From Jeotgalibaca sp052266715 (GTDB taxonomy: Bacteria; Bacillota; Bacilli; Lactobacillales; Aerococcaceae), in assembly GCA_052266715.1 (NCBI GenBank), contig JBQPRB010000001.1: a stretch of DNA of 64,000 nt, one strand, 5' to 3'. Positions 32,675-41,650 of the stretch are shown here, piece by piece (position 1 is the first letter of the stretch; each line of letters starts with the position of its first letter). The notes beneath the pieces were generated by a model. It did not search any database. It was not told the origin of the DNA and saw only the letters and a list, made by a program, of their open reading frames with translations. The translations under genes and the position numbers were made by a program.

Positions 32675-33743
32675 ACGTTTCTTCCTCCTTCTTCATCCGT
32701 TCGATACGTTCCACCAATTCTTCCGGTAACGTATATTCTGGACCATTTTCACTCAACAACCAGGTTGCCGCAAAATGTGTATCCGTCACTTTCATGAGAT
32801 GCGGTTCTTTTTCTTTATCAATATGCAGAGCATACGCATTTCTTGGGTAGAATGGATCACCAACGATTTCCCTGGCCATGTTTGGTGGATTACCGGGGAT
32901 GGAATACAATTTATCCGTGTTCGTATTCAAATCAGGCATAGCAAGCAGCAAGCCCCATGTATACGGGTGTTGCGGATTGTAGAAAATCTCGTCGGTTGTA
33001 CCTTTCTCAACGATTTTCCCTGCATACATTACATTGACGTAGTCCGCAACTTTCGCTACCACACCCAAATCATGAGTGATGTAAATAACGGAAATACCGG
33101 TTTTCTTTTGAATGTCTTTGATCAGTTCCAAAATTTTGGCTTGGATGGTTACATCCAATGCCGTGGTCGGTTCATCACAAATCAGAACATCGGGATCACA
33201 GGCCAAAGCAATGGCAATGACAATCCGTTGACGCATTCCACCGGACAAATGATGTGGATAGCTCTTCATGCGTTCTTCCGGATTGGTGATACCAACCAGT
33301 TCCAACAAGCGTACCGCTTTTTCGTATGCTTCTTTTTTCGGCGTCTTGTAATGCGTGCGCATACCTTCCATGATTTGGTTACCGATGCTCATGGTTGGGT
33401 CCAATGAAGTCATTGGATCCTGGAAAATCATCGCAATGCGTTTACCATTAATCGTGTTACGCATTTGTTTTTTGGAAAATTCCAAAATGTTCTTGGTCAC
33501 TTCTGTTTCTTTATCTTCATAGGTGTAATTAATTTCGCCACTTTCAATGGTTCCGTTTTTGCTTAAAATCCCCATGATGGCTTTTACCGTCACGGACTTC
33601 CCGCTTCCGGATTCCCCCACAATCGCAACTGTTTCACCGCGGTATAAATCGAGGTCAATGCCACGGACCGCTTTCAGTTTGCCGCCATGTGTCTTGAAAC
33701 TGATGGCTAAATCCCTTATTTCCAATACTTTTTCTCGTGTCAT
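32658..33743 (-). CDS. oppD: oligopeptide ABC transporter ATP-binding protein OppD
   Basis: First ATPase of the importer, 361 aa. It has Walker A GESGSGKSVTVKAIM, Q-loop FQDPMTSLDPTMS, signature LSGGMRQRIVIAIAL and Walker B VLICDEPTTALD, plus the C-terminal oligopeptide/dipeptide extension (NPQHPYTWGLLLAMPDLN). It starts three bases after oppC ends and overlaps oppF. With OppF it forms the heterodimeric motor. Confidence 0.93.
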   Translation of the reverse strand: MTREKVLEIRDLAISFKTHGGKLKAVRGIDLDLYRGETVAIVGESGSGKSVTVKAIMGILSKNGTIESGEINYTYEDKETEVTKNILEFSKKQMRNTINGKRIAMIFQDPMTSLDPTMSIGNQIMEGMRTHYKTPKKEAYEKAVRLLELVGITNPEERMKSYPHHLSGGMRQRIVIAIALACDPDVLICDEPTTALDVTIQAKILELIKDIQKKTGISVIYITHDLGVVAKVADYVNVMYAGKIVEKGTTDEIFYNPQHPYTWGLLLAMPDLNTNTDKLYSIPGNPPNMAREIVGDPFYPRNAYALHIDKEKEPHLMKVTDTHFAATWLLSENGPEYTLPEELVERIERMKKEEETYGVAK

Positions 33744-33746
33744 GTG

Positions 33747-34793
33747 TTACACCTCTTTCAACGTTGGGTCTAACGCATCACGTAACCCGTCTGCGAGCAA
33801 GTTGAAGCTCAACATCAATAGTCCCAATACCAATACTGGTGGAATAATCATATAAAAATGTGTTGTTAATGATTTAAAGTTTTCGGAAATCAATGATCCC
33901 AACGAGGCCATCGGAACGGGAATCCCGATTCCCACAAACGCCAGAAAAGCTTCCGTGAAAATCGCACTTGGGATTGAGAACATCGACATGATCAAGAGTT
34001 GCGAGAAGATGTTGGGCAAGACTTCCTTGAACATGATTTGCAGGTCATTGGCTCCCATTGTGCGGGCCGCCAATACATACTCACTGCCCTTCAACTTCAA
34101 CATCGAAGCACGGGCAATCCGGCTCATACCGATCCATCCGGTCAAAGCAATTGCCAAGGTGATACTCAACAGACCCGGTTTCAAAATGATAATCAATAGC
34201 GTTACAACAACCAAACTCGGGATACCATTAATGATTTCCAGGGTCCGTTGCATGATATTGTCGATTGCACCACCATAATAACCAGAAACCATTCCGTAAG
34301 ACATCCCGATCAATACATCCACGATTACCGCAATCAGTGCGATATAAAGGGAAATCCGGGTCCCCATCCAGGTCCGGGTAAATAAATCACGCCCCAAAAC
34401 ATCGGTGCCGAACCAGTGGTAGACATCTTCGCCACCCGCCAAGGTTTCGTATTTGTTTACCACGACTTCTCCCGTGGAGGTCTTCAACGTTTCGGATCCG
34501 TCAAAGATACCCAGGTTTTCAAGCACGGGAATACGTGGCGCCATACTCTCATGGCCGGTGATTTGTTGATCGTACTCGTATCCGGAAATCATGGGACCAA
34601 AAATGGCCAACGAGGAAATCAAGACAATCATGATGAACCCAAATACAGAACCTTTGTTGCGGGCAACACGTTTCAGCATTTGTTTCCATTGGGGATCTTC
34701 GGTATAAATACTTTCTTCCAATAAGACATCTTTATCTTCAACAAAGGTCAGTTCTTTTGGAAGTTGGTTTATGTTGTGAATTGTATTATCCAT
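33747..34793 (-). CDS. oppC: oligopeptide ABC transporter permease OppC
   Basis: One of two membrane subunits of the peptide channel, 348 aa. It has the OppC-type N-terminal cytoplasmic extension, a first helix at about residues 50-70, a long extracellular loop and five further helices. The EAA coupling loop reads AARTMGANDLQIMFKEVLPN. The start ATG follows AAGGAG and lies inside the last codons of oppB (8-base overlap). Confidence 0.92.
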   Translation of the reverse strand: MDNTIHNINQLPKELTFVEDKDVLLEESIYTEDPQWKQMLKRVARNKGSVFGFIMIVLISSLAIFGPMISGYEYDQQITGHESMAPRIPVLENLGIFDGSETLKTSTGEVVVNKYETLAGGEDVYHWFGTDVLGRDLFTRTWMGTRISLYIALIAVIVDVLIGMSYGMVSGYYGGAIDNIMQRTLEIINGIPSLVVVTLLIIILKPGLLSITLAIALTGWIGMSRIARASMLKLKGSEYVLAARTMGANDLQIMFKEVLPNIFSQLLIMSMFSIPSAIFTEAFLAFVGIGIPVPMASLGSLISENFKSLTTHFYMIIPPVLVLGLLMLSFNLLADGLRDALDPTLKEV

Positions 34794-35727
34794 TTACATT
34801 CTCCTTTGCCAAGCGAATCCGTGGGTCAAGGACACCGTATAAAATATCCACCACCAGCATGATGGCCACATACATGGCACTATAAACGAATGCTAATGTC
34901 AAAATAACATTATAGTCATTGGATTGAATCGCCTGAATCATCAATTGACCGATTCCAGGTACCGAGAAAATTTTCTCAACCACGAGACTACCGGTCATCA
35001 AGCTAACAACCAACGGCCCCAAGATAGTGATGATGGAGATGGATGCATTTCGCAACGCGTGCTTGAAGATTAATTGCACACCGGAAACACCCTTACTCTC
35101 AACCAGTTGCACATAATCCGAGTTCAATACTTCAATCATCTCTGTCCGGGTAAAACGCGCGACTGTTGCCGTTACCGTCATGCTTAACGCCATGGCTGGC
35201 AGAACATACGCAATTAAACCTTGGTCTTGATTGAACAGCATCGGGAATAACCCCAATTGAAAGCCTAAATAATACGAAAGACCCAAAGCGAACACATAAG
35301 ATGGAATTGAAACCCCAATAACTGAAAAGAAAGTTGCGGCTGTATCAATGAAAGTGTTGTGTTTCAAAGCTGCCAAGATTCCCAAAGCCAAACCGGAAAT
35401 CGTTCCTAATACGATGGAGATAGCTCCCAGCATCAACGAGATAGGGAGACGGTTTTTTAAGAGAACCGATACAGGTGTATTTTTGGAAATCGTGTAAGAA
35501 TCGCCAAAATCACCCGTTAACATGTTCTTGACATAGCGGAAAAACTGAACCACAACGGAATCGTTTAACCCGTATTTCTCTCTAAGCACCATTTGTTGCT
35601 CGATGGATAGCTTCTCGTCGTTGAACGGGGAACCAGGCATCCACTGCATTAGGATAAATAAAACGAGAACAATAACAAATAATGTGGCAATGGACATAAC
35701 GAGACGTTTTCCAATATATTTTTTCAT
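34786..35727 (-). CDS. oppB: oligopeptide ABC transporter permease OppB
   Basis: Partner membrane subunit, 313 aa, six helices; the first is ATLFVIVLVLFILMQ near residues 12-30, and the EAA loop reads VESKGVSGVQLIFKHALRN. The start is placed at ATG 35727, nine bases after AGGA, dropping seven upstream residues. It is separated from oppA by a 112-base gap containing a long hairpin, the usual arrangement that lets the binding protein be made in excess. Confidence 0.92.
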   Translation of the reverse strand: MKKYIGKRLVMSIATLFVIVLVLFILMQWMPGSPFNDEKLSIEQQMVLREKYGLNDSVVVQFFRYVKNMLTGDFGDSYTISKNTPVSVLLKNRLPISLMLGAISIVLGTISGLALGILAALKHNTFIDTAATFFSVIGVSIPSYVFALGLSYYLGFQLGLFPMLFNQDQGLIAYVLPAMALSMTVTATVARFTRTEMIEVLNSDYVQLVESKGVSGVQLIFKHALRNASISIITILGPLVVSLMTGSLVVEKIFSVPGIGQLMIQAIQSNDYNVILTLAFVYSAMYVAIMLVVDILYGVLDPRIRLAKENVNG

Positions 35728-35746
35728 TTGATTGGTCCTTTCTTTC

Positions 35747-35827
35747 AAAATGAAAAAGACGAGCGCGTTGGATTTGTTACGGACGCAGCCGCATCTTGTC
35801 CTTTCACACCCGTGCCTTTTCCATTTT
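35747..35827 (-). terminator. long imperfect hairpin between oppA and oppB
   Basis: On the minus strand AAAATGGAAAAG near 35827 pairs, with one G-U, with CTTTTTCATTTT near 35747, enclosing a GC-rich loop that can fold further. It may act as a partial terminator or 3' stabiliser of oppA mRNA. Confidence 0.4.
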
Positions 35828-35839
35828 CAGAAACTATTA

Positions 35840-37504
35840 TTAATCGATTGTTGCATTTTTATAAACTTTTGGTACTCCAACGGCATGGGAGTCTACTCCC
35901 TTAACGTTGCTCTTCACCATTACTGCACTACCTTTTTGGTAAACAGGCAGGATTGCTGCATCATTCAACAAGATGCTCTCAGCTTCTTTTAGAGCTTCCC
36001 AACGCGCTTCTTCATCGTTAGCCAGGTCTCCTGTTTTAGAAGATTCCACAAGTTCGTCGTATTTTTCATTAGACCAGCTACCATTGTTGTTAGAAGCATC
36101 CGTAACCCATAGATCCAAGTATGTCATCGGATCCGCGTAGTCAGGTCCCCAACGTGTCAAGCCCATGTCATAGTCTTTTTGTTGCATACGTTCCAAACGT
36201 GTTTTCTTAGGCATTTGTTCGATTTCAACGGTTAGGCCTTCAAGGTTCGCTTCAACTTGTGATTTAATCATTTGTGAAACGTTGATGGCACTTTCAGTAT
36301 CTTCAACCAGCAAGCTGAATGTGAATTCTTCCGCACCTAATTCTTCTTTCGCTTCTTCAAACAATGCTGCTGCAGCGTCTAAATCATGCGTTAAGTAAGT
36401 ATCGGCTGTTTCCCGGAAATCTTTACCATCTGGTCCGTTTGCCAAACCATTTGGAATCGCGAAGTCAGCTGGGACTGAACCGTCTTTCAAAGCAGTGTTG
36501 ACAATTGCTTCTTTGTCAATCGATTTTGCAACGGCTTCTCTTAGTTTGTTGTTGCCCAATCCTTCAACTTTCGTATTTACTGAAACATACCAGAGGTAAC
36601 CATCTTGTATGTTTGTGAATTCTGGATCATCCTTGAACAAGTCAACTTGTTCACCGGCCAACGTTACTACATCCAAATCGCCATTTTGGTAAGACAGCAT
36701 GGCTTGTTGAGAATCCTTGATGACTTGGAAATTCAAGCCTTCGATTGCAACGTTAGCGGCATCATAGTAATCAGCATTTTTTGCTAATTTGATACTTGTA
36801 GCTAACGGTTCATAAGATTCCAATGTGAATGCACCGTTTGCGATTGTTGTTTCTGGTGACGTTCCGTAATTAGCTCCGACTTCGGTCATGAATTTTTCAT
36901 TCATCGGGAAGAAAGATGGGAATGCCATCAAGCTTTCAAAGAAAGGAACGGGATGTGTTAATTTCACTTCTAATGTTTTATCGTCTTTAGCTGTTACACC
37001 TAGTTTATCAGGCGTTTCGGAGCCATCCATGATTGCAGCAGCATTTTCGACGCCGGCAATATCCATGATGTACGCATACTCGCTCGCCACTTCCGGGTCA
37101 ACCAAACGTTGCCATCCGTAAACAAAGTCATTCGCTGTGACTGCATCACCATTGGACCATTTTGCGTCTCTAATAGTGAATGTATAGGTTAGACCATCTT
37201 CACTGACTTCTGTGTTCTCAGCCAAACCTGCCACTGCATTTCCGGATGAATCTAGTTGGTATAGACCTTCCATCAAACTGGCAATGACTTGGAATGAAGC
37301 CCCGTCAGTTGCAATTTGCGGGTCCAGTGAAGCTACCTCAACATCAAATTGGACATCAAGTAATTTGTCCCCTGTCGCTTCTGTATTTGAAGATGTATCT
37401 GCGGTACTTTCAGTTGTACCTGTAGATGCCCCGCCACATGCTGCCAACAACGCCGTTGCAGCTAAACTTGTCGCGTATAGTTTTAATTTTGCCTTCTTTA
37501 CCAT
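35840..37504 (-). CDS. oppA: oligopeptide-binding lipoprotein OppA
   Basis: Extracellular solute-binding protein of family 5, 554 aa, tethered by a lipidated Cys (lipobox ALLAAC, near residue 24) after a Lys-rich signal peptide. A Ser/Thr/Gly-rich linker follows. The family 5 signature appears as ATNGA-type text: GTSPETTIANGAFTLESYEP, and the C-terminal region has RWGPDYADPMTYLD. The start is ATG 37504, seven bases after GGAGG; two earlier residues begin at a TTG. It is the first gene of the operon, behind a strong promoter at 37571-37600. Confidence 0.93.
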   Translation of the reverse strand: MVKKAKLKLYATSLAATALLAACGGASTGTTESTADTSSNTEATGDKLLDVQFDVEVASLDPQIATDGASFQVIASLMEGLYQLDSSGNAVAGLAENTEVSEDGLTYTFTIRDAKWSNGDAVTANDFVYGWQRLVDPEVASEYAYIMDIAGVENAAAIMDGSETPDKLGVTAKDDKTLEVKLTHPVPFFESLMAFPSFFPMNEKFMTEVGANYGTSPETTIANGAFTLESYEPLATSIKLAKNADYYDAANVAIEGLNFQVIKDSQQAMLSYQNGDLDVVTLAGEQVDLFKDDPEFTNIQDGYLWYVSVNTKVEGLGNNKLREAVAKSIDKEAIVNTALKDGSVPADFAIPNGLANGPDGKDFRETADTYLTHDLDAAAALFEEAKEELGAEEFTFSLLVEDTESAINVSQMIKSQVEANLEGLTVEIEQMPKKTRLERMQQKDYDMGLTRWGPDYADPMTYLDLWVTDASNNNGSWSNEKYDELVESSKTGDLANDEEARWEALKEAESILLNDAAILPVYQKGSAVMVKSNVKGVDSHAVGVPKVYKNATID

Positions 37505-37570
37505 CGTCAACCCTCCAAATTACCAACCCACAATAAATAGATTAGAATCTTTTAATTTTTAACTAACGAG

Positions 37571-37600
37571 ATTATAACCTTGTTTGTCATGCATAGTCAA
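37571..37600 (-). promoter_or_regulatory. strong sigma-A promoter of the opp operon
   Basis: On the minus strand TTGACT and TATAAT are separated by 18 bases, giving a leader of about 60 bases before the oppA start. Confidence 0.75.
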
Positions 37601-37690
37601 ATCTTTTTTAACTATAATCTCATTTTTCAGTCAAACATGTCAATTAAGTGATGGTTTTGAGGCAAGAATTATGAGAATGCGATGGCCTAC

Positions 37691-37816
37691 AGTTCCAACT
37701 CAAATATGATTTTAGTGAGTGAGCTGGATTATTTTACAAAAAGTTCCAGCTCAGAAGTTTGAGTTGGAACTTTTGCGAAAAAAATACTGCTGGAGAGGAT
37801 GTCTCCAACAGTATTT
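37691..37816. repeat. tandem terminator-like hairpins (51-base period), array 1
   Basis: GTTCCAACTC at 37692 and GTTCCAGCTC at 37743 each begin a hairpin; the second is a strong stem (AAAAGTTCCAGCTC with GAGTTGGAACTTTT). The two units are 51 bases apart. GTTCCAACTCAAA also pairs perfectly with TTTGAGTTGGAAC of the second unit, so alternative folds exist. A third, unrelated hairpin (AAATACTG...CAGTATTT) follows at 37780-37816. The array lies upstream of the opp promoter and downstream of lacI on the minus strand. Confidence 0.65.
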
Positions 37817-37835
37817 GCGATTACTAACAAAATCA

Positions 37836-38078
37836 GGAACTATCATTTATGGTTCGGGTAGGTATTCCTGTCGGAAATCCCGTAGGTCGGTGGGGTTGCT
37901 TGTGGCCGTGTCAAGGATGCAATGCGAAAGTAGGGAACGTTGGCGCTTCAGCGTCTACGCTCCCTTTGAGGCTTGCAAGCCCGGAGACTACAGGCTCCGG
38001 GCGGTCCCACGGCAGTACACAAGCAACCACGCAGACCGGAGGGCATTTCCTTCACCAACATCCAATAACCTAGAACCC
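37836..38078 (+). repeat. palindromic intergenic element, copy D (full length)
   Basis: Full copy, nearly identical to copy A but inverted relative to it. The left arm (GGAACTAT, GGAAATCCCG, GGGGTTGCTTGTGG, CCGTG) and right arm (CACGG, CACAAGCAACC, GGGCATTTCC, CTAGAACC) pair over about 45 positions each. The centre holds AGGGA.../TCCCT, GGCTTGCAAGCC and CCCGGAG/CTCCGGG hairpins. It ends 5 bases from the 3' end of the LacI gene. Confidence 0.87.
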
Positions 38079-38083
38079 AATTA

Positions 38084-39097
38084 TTATTCTTTATAGAATT
38101 GTGCACTTTTTCTTACTATCAAAGTACTCGGAACAACAATTTGAATCGGCAACGGTATTTCTTTATTGATCGTTTTTTCTATCAAATCAATAACCAGTTC
38201 CGAAAGATAATTGATATCCAGGCGTATCGTCGTTAGAGGTGGAATCATGTATTGCGCATTGGCTAAGTCGTTAAAACCTATTAAACTTACATCTTGAGGT
38301 ATTCGTACCCCCAATTCATGCGCCGCCTTATAACAGCCGCTTGCCATCGAATCATTGGCTATCATGACTGCTGAAGGTCTGTTACTCTCTCCCATTAACT
38401 CAAGAAACATCTCATAACCGGTTCTTGGTGAATAAGTACCTAATTTCAAAAAATCTGGATTAAAGAGCCCTCTTTGTGAAAGATAGTGTATAAACGTATC
38501 TTGTCTTTCATCGCCAATAAAATAGGGATCATCTACTTGATCTAAGTCGTCCCTACCACCGATAAAACCTATCTCTTTGTGACCGAGTTCTAAAAGATAG
38601 TTTAAGGCCTTTCTGGTTGCCCGACCAAGATTGAAATTAACCGAACTAAACTTGTCAGGGTTGGGACTGGTATCCGCAAACACCAATGGCTTCTGAAGTG
38701 ATTCCAACCAATTGATGTGGTCCTTGGAAAACAAACCGACACAGATAATGCCATCAACATGTCGGACCGAAGAACGGGTATCATTGAAAGTTATGATGGG
38801 CATCGAATGCCCCTTCACCTTAAGTAAACTCTCAATCTCCACGCGAAGACTTAAATAGTAGGTATCCTCTACTTCGACATTCGTATCAATCCCAAAATAC
38901 AAGCCGATAATTTTTTTTACAGTATTATTTTTTTTGACCGGTTCATAAGACAATTTCTCAGCCACTTCAAAAACTTTTTTCTTTGTTTCAATCGTTACTT
39001 GCAAATCTTCGTCATAATTGAGAACACGCGAAACAGTAGCGGGAGAGACTCCTGCTACTGTCGCTATATCTTTAATAGTCACTCTTTTTTTCTTCAT
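38084..39097 (-). CDS. LacI-family transcriptional regulator (EbgR-like)
   Basis: Repressor of the adjacent beta-galactoside genes. The N-terminal helix-turn-helix IKDIATVAGVSPATVSRVLN and hinge are typical, followed by a periplasmic-binding-protein-like sensor domain (about residues 60-330) with RPSAVMIANDSMASG and the DVSLIGFNDLA block. 337 aa. The start overlaps the DMT transporter gene by 26 bases, and the ribosome binding site is weak, so it is probably made by coupling at the end of the operon. A LacI-type/cre-type site at 47702-47715 ahead of the operon is the likely target. Confidence 0.88.
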   Translation of the reverse strand: MKKKRVTIKDIATVAGVSPATVSRVLNYDEDLQVTIETKKKVFEVAEKLSYEPVKKNNTVKKIIGLYFGIDTNVEVEDTYYLSLRVEIESLLKVKGHSMPIITFNDTRSSVRHVDGIICVGLFSKDHINWLESLQKPLVFADTSPNPDKFSSVNFNLGRATRKALNYLLELGHKEIGFIGGRDDLDQVDDPYFIGDERQDTFIHYLSQRGLFNPDFLKLGTYSPRTGYEMFLELMGESNRPSAVMIANDSMASGCYKAAHELGVRIPQDVSLIGFNDLANAQYMIPPLTTIRLDINYLSELVIDLIEKTINKEIPLPIQIVVPSTLIVRKSAQFYKE

Positions 39098-39977
39098 AAA
39101 GGGCCACCGTCTTCTTATGTACTTTTGGTTTCGGTTTTAATTGCACAAGAATAACTCCCATCAGAATCAATAGGGCTCCAACCAGCATGCGGCCAGAAAT
39201 AAATTCGTTCAAGAGAATTGCTGAAAATAACATTCCAAAAACAGATTCTGTTGAAAGGATAATGGCTGTTTCAGTCTCTTTTGTATATTGTTGCGAGCCT
39301 GTTTGCAATAAGAACGACAACATCGTACTAAAGATCCCTAAATACAGGATGGATAGGTTACCGGACAAGCTTGAAAAATCCATTGGCTTATTCTGTATCA
39401 TTGCCACGCTCATTGCCAAGATAGCTGCTGTGCCCATTTGAACAGTATTCAAGGCAAAAGCATTTTCTCCAGCTACATAAGTACTGGTATAAATAATCTG
39501 CAAGGCAAAGAATATCGCACAAATCAAGGTCAGGATGTCACCGACATTAACACTATTAAAATCATTGAGGGACATTACAGCAATACCAATTATAGCAAAG
39601 ATGGATCCGATTATGGTCATCCGGGACATTTTTTTCTTTAAGAAAACAACCCCAATCACCGGTACTAACACAACATTAAATGCGGTCAAAAAAGCATTTT
39701 TTGAAGGGGTCGTATACACAAGCCCTACAGTTTGGAAGAAAAAAGCGAGATATAAAATTATCCCCAGAATGCCACCCTTGATCAATGTCGCTTTGGTTAT
39801 ATGTTTTAACTGGTTATAAAAAAGAATCAGCATCGACAGAAAAGCAGTCGTAAAGCGCAGTGCCAGGATATGGATTGGAGAAAAAGACTCTAATGCGATA
39901 GAACTCATCACAAAACCAGATCCCCAAATTATTGCCACGATAAACAATCCTATCTGGCCTTTGATACGTTCACCCAT
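39072..39977 (-). CDS. DMT/EamA-family transporter
   Basis: Membrane permease of the drug/metabolite transporter superfamily, 301 aa with ten hydrophobic helices in two EamA repeats (about residues 8-140 and 155-290). The second repeat starts near DILTLICAIFFALQIIYTST, and TETAIILSTESVFGMLFSAI is the conserved helix-9 region with the TE pair. It lies between a glycosidase and the LacI gene with tiny gaps (4 bases and an overlap), so it belongs to the sugar operon, perhaps exporting a product or excess sugar. The substrate is not known. Confidence 0.82.
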   Translation of the reverse strand: MGERIKGQIGLFIVAIIWGSGFVMSSIALESFSPIHILALRFTTAFLSMLILFYNQLKHITKATLIKGGILGIILYLAFFFQTVGLVYTTPSKNAFLTAFNVVLVPVIGVVFLKKKMSRMTIIGSIFAIIGIAVMSLNDFNSVNVGDILTLICAIFFALQIIYTSTYVAGENAFALNTVQMGTAAILAMSVAMIQNKPMDFSSLSGNLSILYLGIFSTMLSFLLQTGSQQYTKETETAIILSTESVFGMLFSAILLNEFISGRMLVGALLILMGVILVQLKPKPKVHKKTVALYEEKKSDY

Positions 39978-39981
39978 GAAA

Positions 39982-41637
39982 CTAGTCCTCCTCCAAATTC
40001 ATTTGATTTAAAAGCAGAAACACACTGGAAGTCCACGAGAAGGCTAAATCATCATTCCCCTCACCTGTATGTGCGTTGAAGTTTTCAGCTAATCCCCCGA
40101 CTAATGTTGCATCGCAGAATTTCTTCGCAATCCGCAGCGCATCATCATGGTAGCCAGCTTCGTATAAAGCATCCACAAAAATATACGTCTCCGGTGCCCA
40201 GACCGGCCCTAACCAGTAACCATCTCCGGTAAAGAGCGAGCTGGTTGGTTCTTCTGTTGCAATACCATACTTGCATTCAAAACGATTTAGAAGTTCGGAA
40301 ATCAGTTGTTCTTTGTCAGCGTCATTGAAGCGGTAAGCAAGGACAATCGGCAAGAATAAGATGGCACTCGTCGTACTCTTGATTTTTTCACCAGAAAAAG
40401 TATGAAAAGCGCGTAATTGTTTGCCATCAAAAAATGCCGGCAAAAATTTATCATAGAGAAGATCGGCTTTTTCCCGCCAGTCATGCGCTTCTTTCTGCTT
40501 GCCCAATTTATCGGCGAAATCACCAAGGATATCCATTTGCCTGATTAAATAGGCAGTTAAATCTGGCGCAGTAACGGGGAAACCTTCATGGAAGATGGAG
40601 GCATTGTCCCATCCTGAATCATTACCATGGGTATAATACGGTAAGCCATCATGCGTGCGATGATTTAACCAAAAATTGGTATTACGAGAAAAACTATCAT
40701 ACATTTCAGATAAAAATTTATCCTCGGAAAATTTTGGATTTACTTCCATCATTTTCTGATAAGCCCAGGCATGAATCGGGGGTTTAACGCAGTTATAAGA
40801 AACATATTTATCGTTGATGAAATCCGGATAAGCGCCTGAATCATCTTGGTAGTTATTAAAAATTTTCAACTGGTTATAAGCCAATTCGGGATAATTTTCC
40901 GCCATCAAAATGGCGTTAAAACAATTATCCCAGCTCCAAATATTTTGCATCCAGTTCTTCGACATATAAGTAATGGGAAGATTCAAGAAACCATCCACTC
41001 GTACCGTATTCGTCCAAAGTAAATAAGAAGCTAGGTCATGCGGCAACTGATATTGTGGATCAGTGGTGGGCATATTATTGAGCCATTCTTGATATTCCTT
41101 TTGAACCGCTACGTGTGCATCTTCAAAAGATTGCGGCGTTACTGATTCATGAATGACTCGGTAATTTGTCAGGTATAATTCACTATCATTAGCGAGTTCC
41201 AGCCTAATATGTTCGTTACCGACTGTCTTCCATGGTGCATCGACTGAAAGGTTTCCTGATAACACCTCCAGGTGGTACTTGGTTTCTTTTTTATAAGAAA
41301 TATATTCATAGCTATTGCTACCCATCTGATTGAAAGAATCATAGCGAACTTTGATCGCTTCAAGTTTCAATGCCATCCTTGTAGTCCGGATATGCACTGT
41401 TTTATCGGTTGGATAAATAAACTCTATTTTATTTTCGGCATTATTCTTACTAAATACCGTAAACTTTGTTTCATTGCATTCAAACGCTACTTCTTCGTTG
41501 AATGATAAACGAAACAGTTCACTCGGCGACTCGTCGCCGCCGTGAACGTCTCTTAACAATAACTCCCCTTCAAAATAAGAAATAACAAAATAAGATCCAT
41601 ACCTTGAAAAAGGAATTTTGCTAATAGCAATCTTCAT
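39982..41637 (-). CDS. (alpha/alpha)6-barrel glycoside hydrolase (MGH1/GH63-like)
   Basis: Probable exo-acting glycosidase, 551 aa. The N-terminal 170 residues are beta-rich; the rest is an (alpha/alpha)6 barrel with MQNIWSWDNCFNAILMAENY (the WDxxF motif of this clan), GWDNASIFHEGFPVTAPDLT and the C-terminal GYWLGPVWAPETYIFVDALY and ENFNAHTGEG blocks, which carry the usual Asp and Glu acids. This matches the MGH1-like/GH63 clan rather than GH2. The start is placed at ATG 41637, seven bases after GAGGAG. It directly follows the beta-galactosidase gene, so it may remove another sugar from the imported oligosaccharide. Confidence 0.78.
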   Translation of the reverse strand: MKIAISKIPFSRYGSYFVISYFEGELLLRDVHGGDESPSELFRLSFNEEVAFECNETKFTVFSKNNAENKIEFIYPTDKTVHIRTTRMALKLEAIKVRYDSFNQMGSNSYEYISYKKETKYHLEVLSGNLSVDAPWKTVGNEHIRLELANDSELYLTNYRVIHESVTPQSFEDAHVAVQKEYQEWLNNMPTTDPQYQLPHDLASYLLWTNTVRVDGFLNLPITYMSKNWMQNIWSWDNCFNAILMAENYPELAYNQLKIFNNYQDDSGAYPDFINDKYVSYNCVKPPIHAWAYQKMMEVNPKFSEDKFLSEMYDSFSRNTNFWLNHRTHDGLPYYTHGNDSGWDNASIFHEGFPVTAPDLTAYLIRQMDILGDFADKLGKQKEAHDWREKADLLYDKFLPAFFDGKQLRAFHTFSGEKIKSTTSAILFLPIVLAYRFNDADKEQLISELLNRFECKYGIATEEPTSSLFTGDGYWLGPVWAPETYIFVDALYEAGYHDDALRIAKKFCDATLVGGLAENFNAHTGEGNDDLAFSWTSSVFLLLNQMNLEED

Positions 41638-41650
41638 CCTCTTGCTCCTC

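Noticed and set aside
37719..38096. Two overlapping frames with Cys- and Arg-rich translations over copy D
   Set aside because: Same reason: translation of the GC-rich repeat, without start signals and without protein-like composition.
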